From: an uncultured Eubacteriales bacterium
GTDB lineage: Bacteria; Bacillota; Clostridia; Oscillospirales; Oscillospiraceae
DNA: 12,433 nucleotides
NCBI GenBank assembly: GCA_902475455.1
Contig: CABRZO010000059.1
Coordinates: 1 to 12,433 of the forward strand
Direction of reading: 5' to 3'
Below the pieces are notes generated by a model that was given only the letters and a program-made list of their open reading frames with translations, did not search any database and had not been told where the DNA came from. A program made the translations under genes and the position numbers. This document shows, piece after piece, positions 1-6,515 of this stretch; within the stretch, counting starts at the first letter, position 1; every line of letters starts with the position of its first letter.

Positions 1-437
1 AACTGCATACCCATTCATCAGGCACATTCCCGCTGCTTTGGCGAAAGCCAAAGCCCAGGCGGCTGCTGCGCGGCGATCTGCCGGAAGAAAACAACGAGAC
101 ACCACCGAAAAAAGAAAATGCAGGTCTTTGGTTTGTTCTTCCTGGCAAGGAGCGAGAAACAGCAGGCTGCCAGTACCGGATGGCTCCCGGTACGGCCATG
201 ACCAGCAGCGGGGACAATGATACTCCCGTCCAGCCTAACGTCCGAGCGTTGAAGCGGCCCGCCGCCGTGATCCGTCGCAGGCAATGGGGGCGGTCGCGTG
301 AGAACCACGCGAGGGGTGAGATTCCCCGTGGAGCTGGCAAGCCGCCAGCCGTTTGATGACTTCCCACCCGGTGCTTCGGGGCGTCGAGGACAAATAGGAG
401 CACCTTTGAAATACGGGCCGTGCAGCAGGACGGGCCA
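1..437. other. Hairpin-rich region without a convincing gene
   Basis: No reading frame here looks protein-like on either strand; the longer open frames have low-complexity Arg/Ser/Pro-rich translations and no ribosome binding site. The DNA is instead full of perfect short inverted repeats: an 8-bp stem with a GAAA loop at 35-54 (arms GCTTTGGC/GCCAAAGC), a 7-bp stem at 173-193 (arms GTACCGG/CCGGTAC), and a run of hairpins from 294 to 380. The region could be a structured leader RNA for the genes that follow, an oriT-like site of the mobile element, or decayed coding DNA. The plus-strand frame open from position 3 to 356 could be the tail of an upstream gene, but nothing in it is recognisable. 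Confidence 0.5.
294..380 (+). other. Cluster of four tandem GC-rich hairpins
   Basis: Four stem-loops follow each other almost without gaps. They are TCGCGTG/CACGCGA with a 5-base loop (294-312), GGGG/CCCC with a 7-base loop (313-327), GCTGGC/GCCAGC with a 5-base loop (333-349) and CCCG/CGGG with a 6-base loop (367-380). The dense packing suggests a folded RNA or a DNA site read as a structure. It matches no RNA family I can name. It lies upstream of the leader ORF, terminator and mazF-like gene, on the same strand as all of them. Confidence 0.45.
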
Positions 438-506
438 ATGAAAACAGGAGAATGGTTTTATCTCTCCCCGACCTTCATTCTGTTCTGCTGTGCGGCCTTT
501 ACATAG
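438..506 (+). CDS. Putative 22-residue leader peptide upstream of the mazF-like gene
   Basis: A 22-codon frame starts at an ATG preceded by AGGA with a 7-base gap. It encodes a hydrophobic peptide beginning MKTGEWFY and ending near CCAAFT. Its TAG stop overlaps the first base pairs of the terminator stem at 505-522, so a ribosome finishing this frame would sit on the left arm of the hairpin. That is the geometry of transcription-attenuation leaders, which is the main reason to list it. It is short, I know no homologue, and it could be a chance frame. Confidence 0.3.
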   Translation: MKTGEWFYLSPTFILFCCAAFT

Positions 507-529
507 GCGGCCCATGCCGCCTAATTTTT
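505..529 (+). terminator. Intrinsic terminator or attenuator just before the mazF-like gene
   Basis: A 7-bp stem (AGGCGGC/GCCGCCT) with a CCAT loop is followed by AA and five T residues at 525-529. The ribosome binding site of the next gene starts only a few bases later (AGGGAGG, 533-539). There is no room for a promoter in between, so transcription of the toxin gene must read through this hairpin. A GCGGC at 492-496 could pair with the right arm instead, giving a possible alternative fold. Confidence 0.6.
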
Positions 530-548
530 CAAAGGGAGGTCATAAGAC

Positions 549-1073
549 ATGAACAGGACATATCTGCGCGGCGATATGTACTATGCCGATCTGGGCCGGG
601 GAATCGGCTCCGAGCAGGAAGGCTATCGCCCCGTCCTTATTCTTCAGAACAACACGGGGAACAAATACAGCCCCACCGTCATTGTGGCGGCCATATCCAG
701 CAAAGTGGACGCCAAGGCCAAGCTGCCCACTCACTATCTTCTCCAGGCGGAAAACGGGCTGGAACTGCCCTCTCTCGTTCTTTTGGAACAGCTCCGCACC
801 ATTGACAAGAAACGTCTGGGCGCATACATCGGACATCTGGAAGAAAAGCATATCCGAAGAATCAACCACGCGCTGGCGGTCAGCGTGGGGTTGATCGAGG
901 AAGTTCCCGAAAACTTAATCATGTGCCTTTGCCCGGCCTGTGCCAATAACTTCTACGGCACAGGCTCTTATTATTTGCGCAGGGTTCACCCTGAACGGGT
1001 GGAAAAGGACATTTGCACCTACTGCGGCCAGCGCCCCGGCTTTGACTATGAGGTTGTCAAGCGCCATCAATGA
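549..1073 (+). CDS. MazF/PemK-family endoribonuclease-like toxin with C-terminal zinc-ribbon-like tail
   Basis: The 174-residue protein begins with a typical MazF/PemK fold sequence: RGDMYYADLG at 7-16, the GYRPVLILQNN block at 25-35 with the conserved Arg27, and SPTVIVAAIS at 41-50. MazF toxins cleave single-stranded mRNA and usually end near 110-120 residues. This one continues with a tail carrying C126, C128 and C131 and then C156 and C159, spaced as a possible zinc ribbon. The start at 549 has AGGGAGG 9 bases upstream. No ordinary MazE-type antitoxin gene precedes it; the next small gene begins at the stop codon. Its place beside a serine recombinase suggests an element-maintenance role or a regulatory nuclease. 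The family call is firm; activity and target are not shown. Confidence 0.85.
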   Translation: MNRTYLRGDMYYADLGRGIGSEQEGYRPVLILQNNTGNKYSPTVIVAAISSKVDAKAKLPTHYLLQAENGLELPSLVLLEQLRTIDKKRLGAYIGHLEEKHIRRINHALAVSVGLIEEVPENLIMCLCPACANNFYGTGSYYLRRVHPERVEKDICTYCGQRPGFDYEVVKRHQ

Positions 1074-1087
1074 CCGGGGTACAGCAT

Positions 1088-1255
1088 ATGGAAATCGTAT
1101 TTCATACCGGGAAAGACAGTGAACAATCCCTGCGCCAGTTCGCTGAAAAACGCGCCGAGTTACTCGCCCGCGAGTTGCGGGACATGAACGCAGAGGAATT
1201 AAAGGCGTTGCTTTCCACATTGAAGAACGACAATCGCACCTTTGAGCAGAAATGA
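1088..1255 (+). CDS. Small helical protein following the MazF-like toxin
   Basis: This 55-residue, strongly charged protein is predicted mostly helical (for example LRQFAEKRAELLARELRDM in the middle), with leucine spacing that could support dimerisation. I chose the ATG at 1088 because GGGG lies 8 bases upstream. An in-frame ATG at 1070 overlaps the toxin stop as ATGA and would add six residues by translational coupling, but has no clear ribosome binding site. Position and size make it a candidate antitoxin or recombination accessory protein, but it shows no MazE-like DNA-binding motif and I do not recognise the family. The recombinase promoter -35 lies inside its 3' end. Confidence 0.6.
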   Translation: MEIVFHTGKDSEQSLRQFAEKRAELLARELRDMNAEELKALLSTLKNDNRTFEQK

Positions 1256-1270
1256 GGATGTTCCTATAAT
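1242..1270 (+). promoter_or_regulatory. Sigma-A-type promoter for the recombinase gene
   Basis: TTGAGC at 1242-1247 is followed after exactly 17 bases by a perfect TATAAT at 1265-1270. The -35 lies in the last codons of the small upstream gene. Transcription would start near 1277, giving a short leader that contains the hairpin at 1280-1301 and the recombinase ribosome binding site. Confidence 0.6.
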
Positions 1271-1279
1271 AAAGGAGAT

Positions 1280-1301
1280 GGGGCGGCTTTCGCTCCGCCC
1301 T
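1280..1301 (+). other. Hairpin in the recombinase 5' leader
   Basis: GGGCGG (1281-1286) pairs with CCGCCC (1295-1300) around an 8-base loop, with a possible extra G-U closing pair. No T tract follows, so it is not a terminator. It sits just before the AGGAGG at 1306-1311 and could affect translation or message stability. Confidence 0.4.
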
Positions 1302-1321
1302 GGAAAGGAGGATATTTGAGC

Positions 1322-3160
1322 ATGAAACGAAAAGCAAGAATCCAGACGGGAATTGATGACAGGCTGGTGGCTATTTATGCGCGAAAATCGCGCATTACGA
1401 ATAAAGGTGATAGCATTGGTGTTCAGTTCAAGCAAAGCGCTGACTATGCGATCAACCAGCTTTCCCTACCGGAAGATTACGAATTTGCCCGGTATGAGGA
1501 CAAGGGCTTGAGTGGTTACTACTCCGACCGCCCGGATTTTCAGAGACTTCTTCGAGATATTGAGATGGGGAAAATCAAGGCTGTGGCCTGTTACAAATTA
1601 GACCGAATCAGCCGGAAAACTTCCGACCTCATGCGGCTTCTGGAATACTTTGAACGTCACGATGTGACGCTTTTGGTCTGCTCCAACAACATCAATACGC
1701 GGATCAGCACATCCAAAATCATCATCCAGGTGCTGGCCATTATCGCAGAATTTGAACGCGATATTCTAACGGAACGTATCCAGGATAACTTGATGGAGCT
1801 GGCGAAGGATGGGCGCTGGCTGGGCGGCAAAACACCGACCGGCTTTTCTTCCCAGCGTGTGACAACGGGAAGTGGAAAAAACAAGAGTGCCATCAGCTTT
1901 CTCGTCCCTGTGCAGGAAGAAAAAGAGATTGTGCTGGAAATCTACGGCACCTTCTGGGAAACTCGTTCTCTCTTGCAGACGGCAAACATCATCAGTGAGA
2001 AATATGAAACGAAGCATGGCGCGAAGTTTACCACATCCACCATCCGGTTGATACTGCGGAATCCGATCTACTGTGTGGCAGATGAATATTCCTACAACTA
2101 CTTTCTGGAGCATGACGGGAACCTGTTTGGAGAACCGTCCGACTTTGATGGTCAGCATGGGCTTACTGCTTATAACAAGACCGACCAGATGAAAGTGGAG
2201 GATGAGGATTCCACCTTTTTCAATCCCAAATTCTCACAGCTTCTCACCAGGAAACCCATTAGTGAATGGATTGTTTCCGTGGGCCGCCATGAGGGATTTA
2301 TCAGCTCACGAAAATGGGTGGAAACACAAAATATGCTGGATGAGATTGCCGAAAAGTATAACCGGCCTCATAGAAAAACCAATGCTCTGCTGTCCGGCTT
2401 GATGTATTGTCCTATTTGCGGAAAACGGCTGCGTGTACTGCCGGAATCTAACCGCTGGACGAATGGCAAGCCCCGCTTCAAGTATGCCTGCCCTGGGGTG
2501 AGGGCAAAAGAGTGTACCTTCAAAGGGGTTGAGGGTGTAACGCTGGATGAATTTGTGATCCACTCGCTCTCCAGCCTGCAAGAAGAACATTCCGACTATT
2601 ACCGGCAGCTTTTGGAGAACAAGGTTGCCGGCATGATTCGCACCGACCAAAGCGAAAAAGAGTACCAGGAAACCAAGAAGGCGATTGAACGCTTAAATGC
2701 AGATATTGCCGCACAGGTACGAAATCTGCGCGAAGCAGATGACGCCCTTAAACGCTTCATCCAGGATGATATAAAGGAATTGACGGACGAGCTGGCAAAG
2801 CGCGAAGCTACGCTGCGCCGAATGGAGGATACTCAATCTGAAAACCAGTATCTCGTCCATGAACTGAACGGCATGAAAAAAAGGCTGCTGTCCTTTGAGG
2901 AGTTTGCAAAGGACGCACAGCCTGAAGCTCTGTTTACTTTGGTTCATTCGATTGTTGACCGAATTTATATTACTACTGATGGCACCAAACAGAAATGCCA
3001 GGTGTATATCAAAGGCTGCGCCACGGAGGATTATTCCGACGTACTCGGCGCAGCCGGGTACATAGAGGAAGAACCCCTGTTGCCGGTGGTGTCGTATATG
3101 CCGCCGATGTGTGATTTAGATTACTATAGCATTCCCGCAAAAGCGGCATTCATGAAGTAA
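1322..3160 (+). CDS. Large serine recombinase (TnpX/TndX-type integrase)
   Basis: The 612-residue protein catalyses site-specific integration and excision of the element. The N-terminal resolvase domain (about 14-155) has the YARKSR motif with nucleophile Ser23, the DKGLSGYYSDRPDF block (61-74), YKLDRISR (91-98) and EFERDIL..R (143-152). The large-serine-recombinase DNA-binding domain follows (about 165-340), then a zinc ribbon with C363, C366, C390 and C398, and a long coiled coil (about 445-530) as in phage and transposon integrases. I prefer the ATG at 1322, 10 bases after AGGAGG, over an in-frame TTG at 1316 that is too close. The extreme C terminus overlaps the disrupted host gene on the other strand, so its last codons may come from the insertion target. 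The gene appears intact. Confidence 0.93.
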   Translation: MKRKARIQTGIDDRLVAIYARKSRITNKGDSIGVQFKQSADYAINQLSLPEDYEFARYEDKGLSGYYSDRPDFQRLLRDIEMGKIKAVACYKLDRISRKTSDLMRLLEYFERHDVTLLVCSNNINTRISTSKIIIQVLAIIAEFERDILTERIQDNLMELAKDGRWLGGKTPTGFSSQRVTTGSGKNKSAISFLVPVQEEKEIVLEIYGTFWETRSLLQTANIISEKYETKHGAKFTTSTIRLILRNPIYCVADEYSYNYFLEHDGNLFGEPSDFDGQHGLTAYNKTDQMKVEDEDSTFFNPKFSQLLTRKPISEWIVSVGRHEGFISSRKWVETQNMLDEIAEKYNRPHRKTNALLSGLMYCPICGKRLRVLPESNRWTNGKPRFKYACPGVRAKECTFKGVEGVTLDEFVIHSLSSLQEEHSDYYRQLLENKVAGMIRTDQSEKEYQETKKAIERLNADIAAQVRNLREADDALKRFIQDDIKELTDELAKREATLRRMEDTQSENQYLVHELNGMKKRLLSFEEFAKDAQPEALFTLVHSIVDRIYITTDGTKQKCQVYIKGCATEDYSDVLGAAGYIEEEPLLPVVSYMPPMCDLDYYSIPAKAAFMK

Positions 3161-3165
3161 ATCAA
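3120..3165. other. Probable attachment-site junction of the element
   Basis: The recombinase stop (3158-3160) overlaps by 37 bases the reading frame of a minus-strand gene fragment, so element and target must meet close to here. The stretch has a small perfect hairpin, CCGC-AAAA-GCGG (3135-3146), flanked by a direct repeat of GCATTC (3129-3134 and 3146-3151). Related recombinases (TnpX, TndX) cross over at a GA dinucleotide; a GA lies in CATGAAG just after the repeat. The exact crossover point cannot be set without the empty site or the other end. Confidence 0.45.
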
Positions 3166-3237
3166 AAACGCGACAATCATAACACGCAGACTGAACCCGC
3201 GCCACTTCTTCTGATCCAACTTAGGCAGAGTAGGCAT
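3124..3237 (-). pseudogene. 5' fragment of a membrane-protein gene cut by the element
   Basis: Reading the minus strand, AGGAGG (3246-3251) stands 8 bases before an ATG at 3237. A frame of 37 codons follows before a TAG. The start looks real: a polar N terminus (MPTLPKLDQKKWRGFSLR) leads into a hydrophobic stretch (MIVAFLIYFMNAAF) typical of the first helix of a transporter such as an MFS permease. The frame then runs into the recombinase 3' end and stops. It is divergent from the LysR regulator, the usual place for a regulated transporter or enzyme. The simplest reading is that the mobile element inserted near the 5' end and the rest of the gene lies beyond the far end of the element, outside the window. 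The transporter family cannot be fixed from 37 residues. Confidence 0.6.
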
Positions 3238-3329
3238 GACGTTAACCTCCTAATTTTGGTGTACTAAACACGTTTTCTCTGTTCTTTCATGCAGGATTAC
3301 CCCTGTATTTTTCCGGGTCTCAGATTGCA

Positions 3330-3358
3330 TTGACATTGTACCTACATTTTCATATAAT
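3330..3358 (+). promoter_or_regulatory. Perfect consensus promoter of the LysR gene
   Basis: TTGACA (3330-3335) and TATAAT (3353-3358) are separated by exactly 17 bases, the full sigma-A consensus. Transcription would start near 3365, about 55 bases before the regulator's ATG, so the dyad at 3385-3401 falls in the transcribed leader. Such a strong promoter suggests it is held down by repression. Confidence 0.8.
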
Positions 3359-3384
3359 GTCCAATATATAAATAACAATATCTC

Positions 3385-3401
3385 AATAGTTTTAAACTAT
3401 T
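3385..3401. promoter_or_regulatory. LysR-box-like operator in the lysR leader
   Basis: AATAGTTTTAAACTATT is a perfect dyad of 8-base arms around one central T. It contains the T-N11-A form typical of LysR-type binding sites (T3387, A3399). It lies downstream of the expected start of transcription and 17 bases before the ATG, a position suited to autorepression. A near copy occurs at 4319-4335, the main reason to take it as a real operator. Confidence 0.6.
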
Positions 3402-3418
3402 TAAAAGAGGTCATCCTT

Positions 3419-4330
3419 ATGGATCTACAACAATTGGAATACTTCCGCACTGTGGCCAGACTGGGAAACATGACTAAAGCCGCTGCTGAACTGCACATTG
3501 CTCAGCCCTCTCTGAGCATTTCCATCGCCAAGCTGGAGGAGGAGCTCGGGGCAAAGCTATTTGACCGGGTCTCCGGAAGAATCCGGCTCAATCAGATCGG
3601 GCAGCGGTTTTATCGGCAGACCGCCCGAATCTTTCTGGCCGTCCAGGATGCCCAGCAGGAGGTCGCCGATTACTCCGATCAGGCTTCCAAGGAGGTCAAC
3701 TTCGCGGTCACCGCCAGCAACCTGTGCACAGGATTGCTGACCTCTTTCATGGCAGACCACAAAGACTATCGGATCCAGCAGTTTTTGCACACTCACACCA
3801 ACGCGCTCTCCTTGCTGGAGCAAGGAGAAGTGGATTTTGTAATCGCCACCAGCCCCATGCGCTCCTCCCTGATCGAATGGACCACCTTGATGGAGGAACG
3901 GCTGATGCTACTGGTCAGCGATAAAAACCCTCTGGCGATGGAGTCGCTGATCGGGCTGGACCAGTTGCGGCAATGCAGCTTTGTGGTTATGCGCTCCGCC
4001 TTCCATCCCGCTGGCGAATTTGCAAGTTTTTTCGAGGGCGTTGACTTTTCCCCCAATATTTCCTTTGTCACAAACGAATTTGAGCCTATGGTGGCCATGG
4101 TGGAGCTGGATATCGGCGTCGCCATCACATCGGAGCAGACCGCCAACAAGCTGATCGCCAACACCAAACGCCGGCTGGCCGCTGTCCCAGTGGACACCTC
4201 ATATCCTGGCCGCACCGTTGGGGTGGCCAGGCTCAAGGGGCACTATTTCACCAAGGCTGTGGATGCGCTGTTCCAGTTTACCAAGCTCTATCTGCAAAAT
4301 CCAGGTGCAGATATCCAAAATAGTTTATAA
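3419..4330 (+). CDS. LysR-family transcriptional regulator
   Basis: The 303-residue protein has the standard LysR architecture. Residues 1-60 form the winged helix-turn-helix (MDLQQLEYFRTVARLGNMTK, then AAAELHIAQPSLSISIAKLE and LGAKLFDR), followed by a linker helix and a periplasmic-binding-like effector domain to about residue 295. AGAGG lies 8 bases before the ATG. It stands between a divergent broken membrane-protein gene and the oxidoreductase on the same strand 119 bases downstream. Matching dyads before and after it suggest that it controls itself and the oxidoreductase. The effector is not predictable, but is probably the oxidoreductase's substrate or a related compound. Confidence 0.92.
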   Translation: MDLQQLEYFRTVARLGNMTKAAAELHIAQPSLSISIAKLEEELGAKLFDRVSGRIRLNQIGQRFYRQTARIFLAVQDAQQEVADYSDQASKEVNFAVTASNLCTGLLTSFMADHKDYRIQQFLHTHTNALSLLEQGEVDFVIATSPMRSSLIEWTTLMEERLMLLVSDKNPLAMESLIGLDQLRQCSFVVMRSAFHPAGEFASFFEGVDFSPNISFVTNEFEPMVAMVELDIGVAITSEQTANKLIANTKRRLAAVPVDTSYPGRTVGVARLKGHYFTKAVDALFQFTKLYLQNPGADIQNSL

Positions 4331-4335
4331 CTATG
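4319..4335. promoter_or_regulatory. Second LysR-box-like operator, upstream of the oxidoreductase
   Basis: AATAGTTTATAACTATG matches the dyad in the lysR leader at 14 of 17 positions and again has the T-N11-A form (T4321, A4333; arms ATAGTT/AACTAT). It overlaps the lysR stop codon and is about 115 bases upstream of the oxidoreductase start, a typical distance for a LysR recognition site. A weaker resemblance at 4380-4392 could be an activation half-site. I see no clear -35/-10 pair in the 4336-4437 spacer, which would suit an activator-dependent promoter. Confidence 0.6.
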
Positions 4336-4449
4336 GCGTTATCCTCTTTTCTATATTAGACAAATACCTCCGTTGGGATTAGGTTATAGATATCAAAATT
4401 TAGACGCTAGCGCTTTCCCCTTTTATTTACACACCGCAAGGAGGTTTTT

Positions 4450-6390
4450 ATGGCATCCAATTTTCCCCTTTTGACCAGTCCAATCAAGCTGGGCAACGTG
4501 GTTTTCCGGCATCGGATGTTCTCCGCGCCCATGGGGGCCACTGACATTACCGCCGATTGCTGCCCCGGCCCCCGCACAGTGGGCTTCTATGAGCTGCGGG
4601 CCAAAGGCGGGGCCGCTGCGGTCACGGTCAGCGAACTTGTGGTCCACCCGGAGACCGATGGCAGCCATATGCTCCATCTAAATCTCCAAACCGTGGGATG
4701 TCTGGCCGCCCACACTTTTGTGGCTGATGCTATCCGGCGCCATGGGGCCCTCCCTTCCATTGAGTTTTCCCACTCGGGCCAGTATGCCGGTACCTATATG
4801 GCGGATAAGGATAAGAAACAGCACCTATGTCAATATGGTCCCAGCGATGGCGTCCGGCCCGATGGGCTTCCGGTGAAAGGGCTCACCAGGGAGCAGATCT
4901 CAGATATTGTCACCGCCTATGGTGAGGCGGCCAAGCTGGCCAAACGGGCAGGTTATGAAATGATTATGGTACACGGTGGCCATGGCTGGCTCATCAACCA
5001 GTTCCTCTCCCCCGGGTTCAATCATCGGCAAGATGAGTACGGCGGCAGCCTGGAAAACCGTGTCCGCTTCGCCCGGGAAATTCTTTCCGCCGTCCGCGCC
5101 GCCGTTGGGCCAGGTTTCCCCATCGAGTTCCGCATGAGCGGCAGCGAACTTTTCGAGGGAGGCTATGACTTGGCAGAGGGCTGCCGTATTGCCCAGGCCG
5201 TGGAAGATCTTGTGGATCTGATTCACGTCTCCGCCGGTTCCTATCAATTTGGTTTTTTCAACACCCACCTGCCTATGTTTGCCGCCCACGGGGCCAACGT
5301 TTATCTGGCTGCGGAAATCAAAAAACATGTCTCCAAGCCGGTGGCTACCATTGGCGCCATCAATGATCCGGCCATGATGGAGGAAATTCTGGAGAGTGGC
5401 AAGGCCGACGTCATCTACATGGCACGGGAGCTGCTGGCCGACCCATTTTTGCCCAACAAAGTAGTGGCAGGACAGGAAGATCAGATTGTTAAATGCCTCC
5501 GATGCTTTACCTGCATGGCGGAGCGGCCCACTACCCAGACCCGGCGCTGCGCAGTCAATCCGTTGATCGGCCGGGAGATCGAGGGCATGGAAGTTCTGCC
5601 CGCTGCGAAAAAGAAAAAAGTTCTCATTGCAGGTGGCGGCGTGGCAGGCCTAAAAGCCGCCATCACCGCCGCCCAGCGGGGACACCAAGTCATCCTGTGC
5701 GAGAAGTCCGATGCATTGGGCGGCATTCTCAAATCGGAGCAGGCGATCCCCTTTAAGCGGGAAATGTATGAATTGGGGCTGACCTTGGCCCGCCAGGCCC
5801 AGATGGAGGGCGTGGAGGTCCGGCTCAATACCGCCGTCACCCCGGAGTATGTGAAGTCCCTACAACCTGACGCCTTGATTCTGGCTGTAGGCTCCAGTCC
5901 CATTGTCCCGCCGCTGCCCGGTATTGAGCAGGCCCTAGTAGTCAACGACTATTATCTGAACCGGGATAAGGTAGGCCAGACTGTGGTTGTTCTGGGCGGA
6001 GGTCTGGCCGGCTGCGAGTGCGCCGTTCATTTACTGCAGGAGGGTAAAACGGTTCACCTGGTGGAAATGCGGGACACTCTGGCTCCGGACTGCAACATCC
6101 GCCATCGGCCAATCCTGATGCAGCAGATTGAGAAGGGCGTACAGGTACACCTAAACACCGCTGGACAGGCTGTCACCCCTCAGGGACTGGTGGTCAAGCA
6201 CGCTGATGGAACTGAGCAAACCATTTCCTGCGACACTGTTATTTGCGCTGTGGGTCAGCGGGCCAATCGGGTCGATGTGGAGGCATTGCGCCTCTCCGCC
6301 CCCTTTGTGCGGGAAGTAGGAGACTGCATCCGACCGGCCAACATCACCAAGGCCGTCTACGAAGGTTACCATGCCGCAATGGATATTTAG
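4450..6390 (+). CDS. NADH:flavin oxidoreductase of the FadH/BaiCD/enoate reductase family
   Basis: This 646-residue enzyme should reduce an activated C=C bond using FMN, a 4Fe-4S cluster and FAD with NAD(P)H. An Old Yellow Enzyme TIM barrel (about 5-345) has MVHGGHGWLINQFLSP (173-188), DEYGGSLENR (195-204) and FRMSG (227-231). The cluster ligands are C349, C352, C355 and C367. Rossmann motifs GGGVAG (395-400) and GGGLAG (516-521) mark the C-terminal FAD/NAD part. Length and order match FadH, BaiCD/BaiH and clostridial enoate reductases. By eye, the FadH catalytic Tyr166 position is Trp180 here, and the cluster spacing is C-x2-C-x2-C-x11-C rather than the usual C-x2-C-x3-C-x11-C, so classical dienoyl-CoA reductase activity is less likely. 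The ATG has AAGGAGG 5 bases upstream. The regulator just before it likely senses its substrate, which is unknown. Confidence 0.9.
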   Translation: MASNFPLLTSPIKLGNVVFRHRMFSAPMGATDITADCCPGPRTVGFYELRAKGGAAAVTVSELVVHPETDGSHMLHLNLQTVGCLAAHTFVADAIRRHGALPSIEFSHSGQYAGTYMADKDKKQHLCQYGPSDGVRPDGLPVKGLTREQISDIVTAYGEAAKLAKRAGYEMIMVHGGHGWLINQFLSPGFNHRQDEYGGSLENRVRFAREILSAVRAAVGPGFPIEFRMSGSELFEGGYDLAEGCRIAQAVEDLVDLIHVSAGSYQFGFFNTHLPMFAAHGANVYLAAEIKKHVSKPVATIGAINDPAMMEEILESGKADVIYMARELLADPFLPNKVVAGQEDQIVKCLRCFTCMAERPTTQTRRCAVNPLIGREIEGMEVLPAAKKKKVLIAGGGVAGLKAAITAAQRGHQVILCEKSDALGGILKSEQAIPFKREMYELGLTLARQAQMEGVEVRLNTAVTPEYVKSLQPDALILAVGSSPIVPPLPGIEQALVVNDYYLNRDKVGQTVVVLGGGLAGCECAVHLLQEGKTVHLVEMRDTLAPDCNIRHRPILMQQIEKGVQVHLNTAGQAVTPQGLVVKHADGTEQTISCDTVICAVGQRANRVDVEALRLSAPFVREVGDCIRPANITKAVYEGYHAAMDI

Positions 6391-6515
6391 CATTGTTCAC
6401 ACAAGCCTCAGCAACGAGTTGCCTTGCCACCACCACAGCCAAAACAGCATCACCAGATATGCGCCAGGCAGGACTTAACCTATAAAAGTGGGACTGGTGC
6501 AAAATAGAAATTTTC

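Larger units (their letters stand above)
1..3160 (+). mobile_element. One end of an integrated element with a large serine recombinase (partial, continues left of window)
   Basis: The block contains a MazF-like toxin, a small accessory protein and a TnpX/TndX-type large serine recombinase whose stop codon lies at the boundary with host genes. In Tn4451- and Tn5397-like elements the recombinase gene typically sits at one end of the element, so this layout fits the right end of an integrative conjugative or mobilisable element. Supporting evidence is the truncated minus-strand gene that begins at 3237 and loses its frame inside the recombinase 3' end. The exact boundary is not fixed by the sequence; somewhere between about 3120 and 3165 is likely. 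No relaxase, coupling protein or resistance gene is visible because the rest lies outside the window, so the class (conjugative, mobilisable or simple transposon) is open. Confidence 0.7.

Noticed and set aside
3..356. Plus-strand frame open from the left edge, possibly the tail of an upstream gene
   Set aside because: Arg/Pro-rich translation without recognisable motif, and it passes through the hairpin cluster; not supportable as a gene from this window.
18..515. Minus-strand 165-codon open frame at the left edge
   Set aside because: Composition is unlike a folded protein, it has no ribosome binding site, and it runs antisense through several perfect hairpins and a terminator.
1278..1319. 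Tiny leader ORF before the recombinase
   Set aside because: Its ATG directly abuts the GGAG with no spacing, so initiation is unlikely.
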